NCBI GenBank assembly: GCA_017995495.1
Contig: JAGOIS010000088.1
Coordinates: 1-6,352, forward strand
DNA length: 6,352 nucleotides
Source: Candidatus Cloacimonadota bacterium
GTDB lineage: Bacteria > Cloacimonadota > Cloacimonadia > Cloacimonadales > Cloacimonadaceae
Reading direction: 5' to 3'
Part shown: positions 1-5,297 of the stretch, piece after piece
Layout: each line of letters begins with the position of its first letter
Numbering within the stretch: position 1 is the stretch's first letter
Position numbers and translations under genes: made by a program
Notes under the pieces: generated by a model
What the model was told of the DNA's origin: nothing
The model's input: the letters and a program-made list of their open reading frames with translations, nothing else
Databases searched by the model: none

Positions 1-997
1 CTTTGGGCAGCTCGACGATGTGGGGCTCGAGGCCCTTGGAGAGGCAGAGCAGGGCGGCGCGGACGGCGCTTTTGATCCCGGCGGCGTCACCGTCGTAGAG
101 CATGTAAACCCTGGAGGCGTAGCGGGAGAGCAGATAGATCTGGTCCTCGGTGAGCGCGGTGCCCAGGGAAGCCACGGAGTTGGCGAAGCCGGCCTCGTAG
201 AGGCGCAAAAAGTCGAAATAGCCCTCGCAGATGATGGCACTCCCGGCCTTGGAGATCTCGTATTTGGTCTTGAAGAGGCCGTAGAGCTCGTGGCCCTTGG
301 TGTAGAGCTCAGTTCCGGCGGAGTTCACATATTTCCCGCCGGGGGCACCCTCCTCCAGCACGCGCCCGCCGAAGGCGATCACCTCGCCGATGTTGTTGTG
401 GATGGGAAACATCAGGCGTCCGCGGAAGAAATCCACCAGGTTCCCGGAATAGTTGCCGAAGAGCCCGGAATCCTTGAGCAGGGCGACGGGATGGCCTTCC
501 TTGAGGAGGTGGTTGAGCAGGGCTTTTTCGCTGGGCAGGGCATAGCCGAGTTCGAGGGCTTTGGCGGTGGCGGGGCTGAAGGAGCGGTTGTTCAGGTAAT
601 CGAGCACCTTCTGGCCGTGGCGGAAGAGGTTTTCGGCGTAGAAATCCCTCGCCTGGGTGTAGAGCTGGAGGAGCTGGTCGCGCTTGGTGGAGACGGGCGT
701 GGCGCGGTCGGAATCCGGAAGGACGATGCCGGCGCGGGCGGCGAGCTTTTTGAGGGCCTCGAAGAAGGTGAGCTTCTCGTATTCCTGGACGAAGGTGAAG
801 ACGTTTCCGGCCTTGCCGCAGGCAAAACATTTGAAGATCTGCTTGGGCTGGCTCACGTTGAGGGAGGGGTTGGTGTCCTGATGGAAGGGGCAGATCCCGC
901 GCCAGTTCGCGCCCACGTGCTTCAGGGGCAGGTAGCCCTGGATCACGTCCACGATGTCGTTGGCCCGGCGGACCTGTTCGATGAGGCTGTTATCCAT
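1..997 (-). CDS. dnaG: DNA primase DnaG, N-terminal 332 codons (3' end beyond left edge)
   Basis: DnaG makes the short RNA primers for lagging-strand synthesis at the replication fork, working with the replicative helicase. Translating back from the ATG at 997-995 gives MDNSLIEQVRRANDIVDVI, a standard DnaG N-terminus. The CHC2 zinc ribbon is complete: C36, H39, C57 and C60 in CPFH and CFACG contexts. The catalytic RNA-polymerase core follows, with GRLMFPIHN and FGGRVL blocks, then the TOPRIM motifs EGYFDFL (E258) and YDGDAAG (D302, D304), the acidic metal-binding residues. The frame is open to base 1, so the C-terminal part of the core and the helicase-binding domain lie outside. The ATG directly follows the mutS2 stop codon with no spacer, and only a weak GGTGA lies about 10 bases upstream. 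Translation is therefore probably coupled to mutS2. Identification is secure; no broken motif is seen. Confidence 0.97.
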   Translation of the reverse strand, partial: MDNSLIEQVRRANDIVDVIQGYLPLKHVGANWRGICPFHQDTNPSLNVSQPKQIFKCFACGKAGNVFTFVQEYEKLTFFEALKKLAARAGIVLPDSDRATPVSTKRDQLLQLYTQARDFYAENLFRHGQKVLDYLNNRSFSPATAKALELGYALPSEKALLNHLLKEGHPVALLKDSGLFGNYSGNLVDFFRGRLMFPIHNNIGEVIAFGGRVLEEGAPGGKYVNSAGTELYTKGHELYGLFKTKYEISKAGSAIICEGYFDFLRLYEAGFANSVASLGTALTEDQIYLLSRYASRVYMLYDGDAAGIKSAVRAALLCLSKGLEPHIVELPK

Positions 998-3346
998 CTA
1001 TATCTTCACCAGGGTGACTCCGCTGCCGCCCTCGGCAGGGAGGGGCGTTTCCAGCGAGATCACCATTTTTTTGCGCTGCAGATATTCGCGCACCTTGACG
1101 CGCAGGGCGCCGGTGCCTTTGCCGTGAACGATCCGCAGGGTGTGGAGCCCGGCGAGGGTGGCGTTGTCCAAAAATTCGTCGATCAGGGGCCTGGCCTCGT
1201 CGAAGGTGAGGCCGAGCAGCTTGAGTTCGTAACGGGCCTGGGGCGTGGCATGGGTCATGGCCGGAGGCTGGGCGTCCTTATCTCTGGGCCGGGAGGGCGC
1301 CTCGAAAAGGGAATCGGCCGGCACGCGGAAGCTGATGCCGTTCATGTCCACGCTGGCGCTGCCGTCGCGGATCTCCAGGAGGATGGCCTCGGTTTCAAAA
1401 CTGGGCAACCAGACGCGGTCTCCGGGCCTGGGATCGCTGGCCTTGGGCTGTCCGCCGGTCCCGGCCGCGGTGAGTTCCTCGCGGATGTTCTGCAGCTTGC
1501 CGGAGATCTCGTGTAATTTCTTTTCAGAAAGCGTCTTGCGTTCCTCGCGCTCCAGCTTGCGAAGGCTGTCCTGTTCCTGCTGGTAAAGCTTTTGCTGGGC
1601 GATCAGTTCGCTCTGGAGCTCTTTGATGAATTTCTGCTTGCGCTGTTTGAGCTCGGCCTCCAGGCTGCCTTCGCGGCCTTCCAGCTCCCGCAGCTTGGCC
1701 TCCAGGTTGCGGGTTTTGAGCTGATATTCGTAGGAGGCGCGGCCGAGGGCTTTCTTTTCGGCCTGCATCTTCTTGAGGAGCTCGGTGAATTCGAGGTTTT
1801 GGGATCCACTGAGGGCCTTGGCGCGGTCGATGAGCCCGGGGGTGAGGCCCAAAGAGGCCGCCACCTCGATGGCGAAGCTGTCGCCGGGGATGCCGGTGGC
1901 AAAGCGGAAGGTGGGGGTGAGGCTCTTAAGGTCGAACTGCATGGAGGCGTTTAGGCAGGCGGGATGGCTCTCGGCGAAGATCTTTAGGGCGGTGTAGTGG
2001 GTGGTGACGACAGCCTTGCAGCCGAGGTCGGTGAAGCTTTCCAGGATGGCCTGGGCGAGGGCTGAGCCCTGCTGGGGGTCGGTGGCGGCGCCGATCTCGT
2101 CGATGAGCACCAGGCTGTCCTCATCCGCGGCGGCGAGCATCCGGCCGATTTTACCCACGTGGGAACTGAAGGTGGAGAGGGCGTTTTCGATGCTCTGGTC
2201 GTCGCCGATGTCGGCAAAAACCCGGGCGAAGAGGCCGATCTCGCTGTCCTCGTCCGCTGGGATGGGAAGGCCGGAGAGGGCCATCAGGGTGAGCAGGCCG
2301 GCCGCCTTCATCAGCACGGTCTTGCCGCCGGTGTTGGGCCCGCTGAGCAAGATGATACGTTCGTTCACGCCGAGGGCGAGGTCGAAGGGCACCACTTGGG
2401 CGGGACGGCCCAAACGCAGGATGAGCAGGGGATGGCGGGCGGAGACCAGCTTCAGGATCGGCCGGGGCACGATCCGGGGGACCCGGGCGCCGAGGAAGCC
2501 GCACAATCTGGCGCAGGCATAGCGGAAATCCAGCTGGGCGAGCGCCTCCTGATTGGCCAAAATGGGCTGTTGCTGTTCCTTGATCCGGGCGGTGAATTCG
2601 GTGAAGATGCGGAAGATCTCGCGCTTTTCCTCCTGGCGGAGGATCTGGAGCTCGTTGTTGAGCGGCACCACGGCCTGGGGCTCGATGAAGAGGGTGGATC
2701 CGCTTCCGCTCTGGCTTTGGACGATCCCGGGCACGTAGGGGGCGGCGCTTTCGCGGACGGGGAGCACATAGCGGTCGTCGCGGCGGGTGATGAATTTGTC
2801 CTGGAGGTAGCCCTCGAGGCGGGGGTCGCCCAGCATACCCTGCATGGTCTTCTGGATCGAGCGCTGGAGGGAGGCCACGCGTTTGCGGATGCGGGCCAGC
2901 TCCGGCGAGGCGGAATCCAGCACCTCCCCCTCGGGATCGAAGATTTGGTCAAAACGCTCACAGATCCAGGCCAGGGAGGTCACTTTGAGCCAAAGCCGGC
3001 GCAGGGCGGGAAAACCCTCCACAGCGGGGGCGGAGGCGGCGAGCCCGGTGGCCAGGCGGGCGTTGAGCCAGACGAGCTGGAATTCCTCGTGGGCGAAGAG
3101 GGAATAACGGGGTTCGCTGAAGAGGGGGCGGAGGTCGGAGAGTTCGCTGAGATCCTTGTCCAGACCGTGGTCCAGGCATTCCTGAAGCTCAGATACCAGG
3201 CGCAGCGAGGCCTCGATCGCCTTCTGATCCGCCAGGGGGGAGAGTCCGGCGGCCAGATCCCGCCCCAGCTGGCTGTGACAACGCGAGGCGACCTGTTCCT
3301 GGAGGCGGGCGTATTCGAGGTCCGCGTAGAGCTCAGGGGCGTTCAT
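998..3346 (-). CDS. mutS2: MutS2 family ATPase with C-terminal Smr domain
   Basis: MutS2 is a MutS paralogue without the mismatch-recognition domain. It has been linked to suppression of recombination and, in Bacillus subtilis, to sensing and splitting collided ribosomes. At 782 aa the protein is the usual family length. Visible parts: an N-terminal lever/clamp region (about 1-310); an ATPase with Walker A GPNTGGKT (336-343), STFSSH block, Walker B LVLIDEIG (D416, E417) and TTHY (H450); a charged coiled coil (about 520-635) inserted as in other MutS2 proteins; a KOW-like segment (about 640-690); and an Smr domain (about 705-782) with HGKGTG (741-746) and the terminal EGGSGVT block. The Smr LDLR/LDLK motif is altered to LKLLG (708-712), so nuclease activity is doubtful. 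The start ATG overlaps the cvpA stop (ATGA). No clear Shine-Dalgarno precedes it, which suggests coupled translation. The ATPase looks intact. Confidence 0.97.
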   Translation of the reverse strand: MNAPELYADLEYARLQEQVASRCHSQLGRDLAAGLSPLADQKAIEASLRLVSELQECLDHGLDKDLSELSDLRPLFSEPRYSLFAHEEFQLVWLNARLATGLAASAPAVEGFPALRRLWLKVTSLAWICERFDQIFDPEGEVLDSASPELARIRKRVASLQRSIQKTMQGMLGDPRLEGYLQDKFITRRDDRYVLPVRESAAPYVPGIVQSQSGSGSTLFIEPQAVVPLNNELQILRQEEKREIFRIFTEFTARIKEQQQPILANQEALAQLDFRYACARLCGFLGARVPRIVPRPILKLVSARHPLLILRLGRPAQVVPFDLALGVNERIILLSGPNTGGKTVLMKAAGLLTLMALSGLPIPADEDSEIGLFARVFADIGDDQSIENALSTFSSHVGKIGRMLAAADEDSLVLIDEIGAATDPQQGSALAQAILESFTDLGCKAVVTTHYTALKIFAESHPACLNASMQFDLKSLTPTFRFATGIPGDSFAIEVAASLGLTPGLIDRAKALSGSQNLEFTELLKKMQAEKKALGRASYEYQLKTRNLEAKLRELEGREGSLEAELKQRKQKFIKELQSELIAQQKLYQQEQDSLRKLEREERKTLSEKKLHEISGKLQNIREELTAAGTGGQPKASDPRPGDRVWLPSFETEAILLEIRDGSASVDMNGISFRVPADSLFEAPSRPRDKDAQPPAMTHATPQARYELKLLGLTFDEARPLIDEFLDNATLAGLHTLRIVHGKGTGALRVKVREYLQRKKMVISLETPLPAEGGSGVTLVKI

Positions 3347-3888
3347 TCGGAGCCGGGGGACTTGTCTTCGTCCTTTTTGATCCTTTCCTTGAGCTGGAGG
3401 AAGCGGTCGCGTTCGTCGAATTTGAGCATCGTGAAAACATCTTCCTTGAAGACGTCCACTGCGGAGTAAACGGGGTGTTTGGCGCCATCCTTGAGCGGGG
3501 TGGAAAGCTTGGGGGCATAATCCAGCAACACCATCAGGATGATCACTGTCACCAGGCCGTTGAGCAGGCCGAAGATCAGGCCCAGAAACTTGTTCAGGCC
3601 TGAAAGATGGGTGCCCTTGAGCACCGAGTGGAAGAGGCGTTCGATGAGGGCCAGCAGCACCGCGGTGACCAACACGATCAGGATGATCGCCAGGATGGTG
3701 GCCGGCATCAGGCCCAGCTTGAGGTTCAGGATCAGGGCATTCTTCACAAGCGGGAAAAGCTGGCCCCAGAGCAAAAACACGCCAATGGCCCCGCCGATGC
3801 GCACCAGCGTGGCCACCAGCCCCTTGCGGAAGCCGTTGAAGGCCGACAGGATCAATACCGCCAAAATAAGCCAGTCAATGAAACCCAT
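3343..3888 (-). CDS. cvpA: CvpA family inner-membrane protein
   Basis: The 181-aa product matches the CvpA (colicin V production) family of small membrane proteins, whose biochemical role is still unclear. In some Gram-negative bacteria CvpA affects envelope and bile-salt tolerance. The sequence begins MGFIDWLILAVLILSAFNGF, followed by the family-typical R-K-G-L. About four hydrophobic segments are visible, near residues 3-19, 24-45, 62-82 and 98-121. The last contains the glycine-rich NKFLGLIFGLLNG block typical of the family. The tail after residue 125 is soluble, highly charged and rich in K, D and E. AAGGAG lies six bases before the ATG, a good ribosome binding site that fixes the start. 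It follows the rpsU terminator by about 20 bases and overlaps mutS2 by 4 bases. A cvpA-like gene also lies near mutS2 in Bacillus, which supports the pairing. Confidence 0.9.
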   Translation of the reverse strand: MGFIDWLILAVLILSAFNGFRKGLVATLVRIGGAIGVFLLWGQLFPLVKNALILNLKLGLMPATILAIILIVLVTAVLLALIERLFHSVLKGTHLSGLNKFLGLIFGLLNGLVTVIILMVLLDYAPKLSTPLKDGAKHPVYSAVDVFKEDVFTMLKFDERDRFLQLKERIKKDEDKSPGSE

Positions 3889-3894
3889 GATATT

Positions 3895-3900
3895 CTCCTT
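3895..3900 (-). promoter_or_regulatory. Ribosome binding site of cvpA
   Basis: On the minus strand AAGGAG precedes the cvpA ATG with the six-base spacer AATATC. It is the only clear Shine-Dalgarno sequence in the cvpA-mutS2-dnaG run, which suggests that the two downstream genes depend on translational coupling. Confidence 0.85.
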
Positions 3901-3910
3901 GTTTCAGCTA

Positions 3911-3943
3911 ATAAAAAAGCAAACAGGGACGTATCCCTGTTGC
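3911..3943 (-). terminator. Intrinsic terminator between rpsU and cvpA
   Basis: On the minus strand the RNA contains AACAGGGA, loop UACG, UCCCUGUU: a perfect 8-base-pair stem with a UNCG-type tetraloop. A further G-C/C-G pair lies across a one-base bulge, and TTTTTTAT follows. This is the form of a rho-independent terminator. It lies 38 bases after the rpsU stop and only 23 bases before the cvpA ATG, leaving no room for a full promoter in between. Transcripts for cvpA-mutS2-dnaG must therefore read through it or start inside or before it. The stem contains no long GC run, so partial readthrough is plausible. Confidence 0.82.
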
Positions 3944-3981
3944 AAACGGTTCAGTGGAAAAAAGATGCGGGAATTCCGGGG

Positions 3982-4188
3982 CTACCTCATATAGCGCTGC
4001 ATTCTGCGCTGGATCTTGAGCATCTTGCGCTTCGAGGCGTTGTCTTCGCGTTTTTTGCGAACGCTGGGCTTCTCGAAGGCCTGGCGCTTTTTGATCTCGG
4101 AGAGGATCGCGGCTTTCTCGCATTTCTTCTTGAACCTTTTCAACAGGTAATCGAAGGACTCATTCTCTTTGGAAACTACTGTTGGCAA
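3982..4188 (-). CDS. rpsU: Small ribosomal subunit protein bS21
   Basis: bS21 is a small basic protein of the 30S platform, close to the anti-Shine-Dalgarno end of 16S rRNA, and it assists mRNA binding at initiation. The 68-aa product starts MPTVVSKENESF and continues with LLKRFKKKCEKA, LSEIKKRQ and FEKPSVRKK blocks, followed by an arginine/lysine-rich tail, all typical of S21. I place the start at the TTG codon 4188-4186. The S21 N-terminus matches from that residue, and AAAGGTGGTGAT lies at the right distance upstream. A longer open frame reaching TTG at 4251 exists, but it would add 21 non-homologous residues and its 'start' is part of a TTGACA promoter-like box. A terminator follows directly, so rpsU is probably expressed mostly as a single-gene transcript. 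Confidence 0.95.
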   Translation of the reverse strand: MPTVVSKENESFDYLLKRFKKKCEKAAILSEIKKRQAFEKPSVRKKREDNASKRKMLKIQRRMQRYMR

Positions 4189-4192
4189 ACAA

Positions 4193-4204
4193 ATCACCAC
4201 CTTT
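4193..4204 (-). promoter_or_regulatory. Extended Shine-Dalgarno sequence deciding the rpsU TTG start
   Basis: On the minus strand AAAGGTGGTGAT matches 11 of 12 positions of the extended Shine-Dalgarno AAAGGAGGTGAT; the one mismatch is in the core (T for A). The AGGTGG core ends 8 bases before the TTG codon at 4188. This spacing supports TTG as the initiator and argues against the two GTG codons that lie inside the site itself. Confidence 0.75.
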
Positions 4205-4216
4205 TTTTCTAGATTG

Positions 4217-4251
4217 AAAATACAGTTTTTGGGAGGGGGGTATTGTGTCAA
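4217..4251 (-). promoter_or_regulatory. Possible rpsU promoter (perfect TTGACA, unclear -10)
   Basis: The minus strand has a perfect TTGACA at 4251-4246. The best -10-like sequence downstream is TGTATT (4224-4219) or TATTTT (4222-4217), but the spacers are 21 and 23 bases, longer than the usual 17. The position is right for rpsU, about 60 bases before its start codon. The -35 box is credible; the -10 is not settled. Confidence 0.35.
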
Positions 4252-4276
4252 GGGGAAAATGGGTTTTGGGGAGGAA

Positions 4277-4309
4277 GGGTGAAAAGGTGAAAGGGTGAAA
4301 AGGTGGAAA
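4277..4309. repeat. Short purine-rich tandem repeat, two units
   Basis: The plus strand has two adjacent units, GGGTGAAAAGGTGAAA (4277-4292) and GGGTGAAAAGGTGGAAA (4293-4309), which differ by one inserted G. Each unit is itself built from GGTGAAA-like halves. The tract is almost pure purine on the plus strand. It lies upstream of the rpsU promoter-like box; no function can be assigned. Confidence 0.7.
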
Positions 4310-4313
4310 GGTC

Positions 4314-4353
4314 GAACGCCGCAGGGCTACAGCAGAAGCCGGGCGTTCTTTTT
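4314..4353 (+). terminator. Terminator-like hairpin on the plus strand, no gene in front of it
   Basis: On the plus strand GAACGCC (4314-4320) pairs with GGCGTTC (4342-4348). An inner GGCT (4325-4328) pairs with AGCC (4337-4340), and TTTTT follows at 4349-4353. This resembles a rho-independent terminator pointing rightward. No plus-strand gene precedes it; both neighbours are on the minus strand. It may stop antisense transcription, end an unannotated small RNA, or be chance structure in a repeat-rich spacer. Confidence 0.35.
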
Positions 4354-4354
4354 C

Positions 4355-4489
4355 CCTACGGATGATACGGATTCAACGGATTTTACGGATCATGTCTTTA
4401 TAATCTGTGAGATCCGTGAGATCTGTGTGAGGTTCTTTTATCCAAGTGATCCGCGGGAATCATGTTCATCCGCGTGATCTGCGGTCCAT
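4355..4489. repeat. Intergenic ACGGAT/ATCCGT repeat element, copy A
   Basis: This fills most of the 367-base gap between rpsU and the DUF3795 gene. Four ACGGAT units lie at an exact 9-base period (4357-4392), then three units of opposite sense, AATCTGTGA, GATCCGTGA and GATCTGTGT, also at 9 bases (4402-4428). Looser ATCCGCG/ATCTGCG units follow to about 4489. The arms 4376-4391 and 4411-4426 can form a 16-pair stem with three G-U pairs in plus-strand RNA. The core 4379-4456 matches copy B at 72 of 78 positions without gaps. It looks like a dispersed intergenic repeat of a kind I recall from various environmental bacteria. I do not know a family name. No transposase is nearby. Confidence 0.88.
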
Positions 4490-4555
4490 GCTATTTGGCA
4501 GCCCCAATACCATCCAGAATCAATATCATCCAACCTCCCGGCTGATGACAGGGCT

Positions 4556-4990
4556 TCATTCTTTATACACGGGTTCCCACTCCGCGCCGCAAATTCCGCA
4601 CTTGCCCTGGTACCAATGGATCCGGCCGCCGCAGGAGGGGCAGCGCCAAAACGCCTGCTGTTCCAACAGCCAGGCGGCCTTACCGATGGCCCGGGCGCGG
4701 CGCAGATTTTCCAGAACATCGTGGTGATGGGGCGCTTCGGAGTTGTTGAAATCGATGATCAGTTGGCAGGGGAACTCCGCGCAGAAGGCGCAGCAATCCG
4801 TTTCATGGGCTTTGGCGCAGACTATGAATTCGCACTCCGCCATCGTGGGGGTATCGCATCCGGGGCAGCCCGTTTCCCCGGGTTCGAGGGGGATCGGTTG
4901 GGCCGACGCCACTCCCTGGGATTTTTCCCAGGCCACCAGTGATCCGCAGGCACCGCAGTAGAGGCCGCAGCAGGCTAAACAGCCACTCAT
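4556..4990 (-). CDS. Cysteine-rich DUF3795-type protein with C-terminal zinc ribbon
   Basis: The 144-aa product has 17 cysteines. It opens with CGLYCGAC (C8, C12, C15), followed by GCPGC (C42, C45), C53, C58, CCAFC (C66, C67, C70) and EFPC (C75). This spacing is characteristic of the DUF3795 family of predicted metal-binding proteins, whose function is unknown. After a helical stretch (about 80-112, rich in R, A and L), a separate four-cysteine knuckle CPSC...CGIC (C117, C120, C131, C134) looks like a zinc ribbon added at the C-terminus. No signal peptide or membrane segment is seen, so it is probably cytoplasmic. The start ATG at 4990 is chosen because AAGGAG lies five bases upstream and CGLYC begins at once. 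The open frame continues upstream to 5467 without a stop, but it runs through repeat sequence and out-of-frame ABC-F sequence. The gene stands alone between two copies of an intergenic repeat. Confidence 0.85.
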   Translation of the reverse strand: MSGCLACCGLYCGACGSLVAWEKSQGVASAQPIPLEPGETGCPGCDTPTMAECEFIVCAKAHETDCCAFCAEFPCQLIIDFNNSEAPHHHDVLENLRRARAIGKAAWLLEQQAFWRCPSCGGRIHWYQGKCGICGAEWEPVYKE

Positions 4991-4995
4991 ACTTA

Positions 4996-5001
4996 CTCCT
5001 T
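4996..5001 (-). promoter_or_regulatory. Ribosome binding site of the DUF3795 gene
   Basis: AAGGAG on the minus strand, separated from the ATG at 4990 by TAAGT. It decides the start and rules out the much longer upstream-extended open frame. Confidence 0.85.
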
Positions 5002-5015
5002 GGAGTTGTGATCCA

Positions 5016-5046
5016 TCTATACAGATCGGCGGCGCGGATATGTCAA
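5016..5046 (-). promoter_or_regulatory. Probable promoter of the DUF3795 gene
   Basis: The minus strand has a perfect TTGACA at 5046-5041. At 17 bases follows TGTATA (5023-5018), overlapped by TATAGA (5021-5016) at 19 bases; either could be the -10. Transcription would start near 5010, giving a leader of about 20 bases that includes the AAGGAG site. The position immediately upstream of an isolated gene supports it. Confidence 0.5.
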
Positions 5047-5106
5047 GTGTTAATTCCTGGCCGGAGCTGGAAACCTCTTCAGGGCTGGGCCCAGAGGCCG
5101 GGATAT

Positions 5107-5243
5107 GTAGATACGCGGAGGGGATTTTACGGATCATGTCCTTATAATCTGTGAGATCCGTGAGATCAGTGTGAGGTCCCTTTATCCGAGTGATCCTCGG
5201 CCCATTCTTGTTATTTGAGAAATCTTTGTGATCCGCGTTCCAT
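5107..5243. repeat. Intergenic ACGGAT/ATCCGT repeat element, copy B
   Basis: This is the second copy of the element at 4355-4489, in the same orientation and displaced by 744 bases. The core 5123-5200 differs from copy A at six positions with no gaps. It keeps TACGGATCA (5128-5136) and the three 9-base units AATCTGTGA, GATCCGTGA and GATCAGTGT (5146-5172). The left array of ACGGAT units is eroded to one clear unit. The right part shares GTGATC-YGCG-KTCCAT with copy A (ending near 5243) after a stretch that does not align without gaps. Thirteen of the 16 stem pairs of copy A remain possible. It lies in the 307-base gap between the ABC-F gene and the DUF3795 gene; apart from this repeat and the promoter-like sequence I see nothing else in that gap. 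Confidence 0.86.
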
Positions 5244-5297
5244 TCTTCTTCCTTTTTTTTCGAAGAATCACTCCTGTCACGCAAAGGGATAGCCCGC

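Noticed and set aside
20..1516. 498-codon open frame on the plus strand across dnaG and the 3' part of mutS2
   Set aside because: It is antisense to two firmly identified genes, crosses their junction, is dominated by G, E, A, L and V as expected from the complement of GC-rich coding sequence, and shows no family motif.
1918..1938. FDLK at MutS2 residues 471-474 as a relocated LDLK nuclease motif
   Set aside because: It lies in the conserved ATPase segment corresponding to FDVETLSPTYR in other MutS2 proteins, not in or next to the Smr domain.
2159..3469. 436-codon open frame on the plus strand opposite mutS2 and cvpA
   Set aside because: Same reason: low-complexity GC-driven shadow of mutS2 with no recognisable domain or ribosome binding site.
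4189..4251. N-terminal extension of rpsU starting at TTG 4251
   Set aside because: The extra 21 residues do not resemble S21, and the proposed start is the TTG of a TTGACA box; the Shine-Dalgarno would lie inside the coding region.
4295..4477. 60-codon plus-strand open frame with a TDDTDSTDFTD stretch
   Set aside because: The peptide repeat is simply the 9-base ACGGAT array translated; no ribosome binding site or homologous domain is seen.
5242..5268. ATTCTTC/GAAGAAT inverted repeat after the ABC-F gene as a terminator
   Set aside because: Weak A-T-rich 7-pair stem with no U-tract following on the minus strand.
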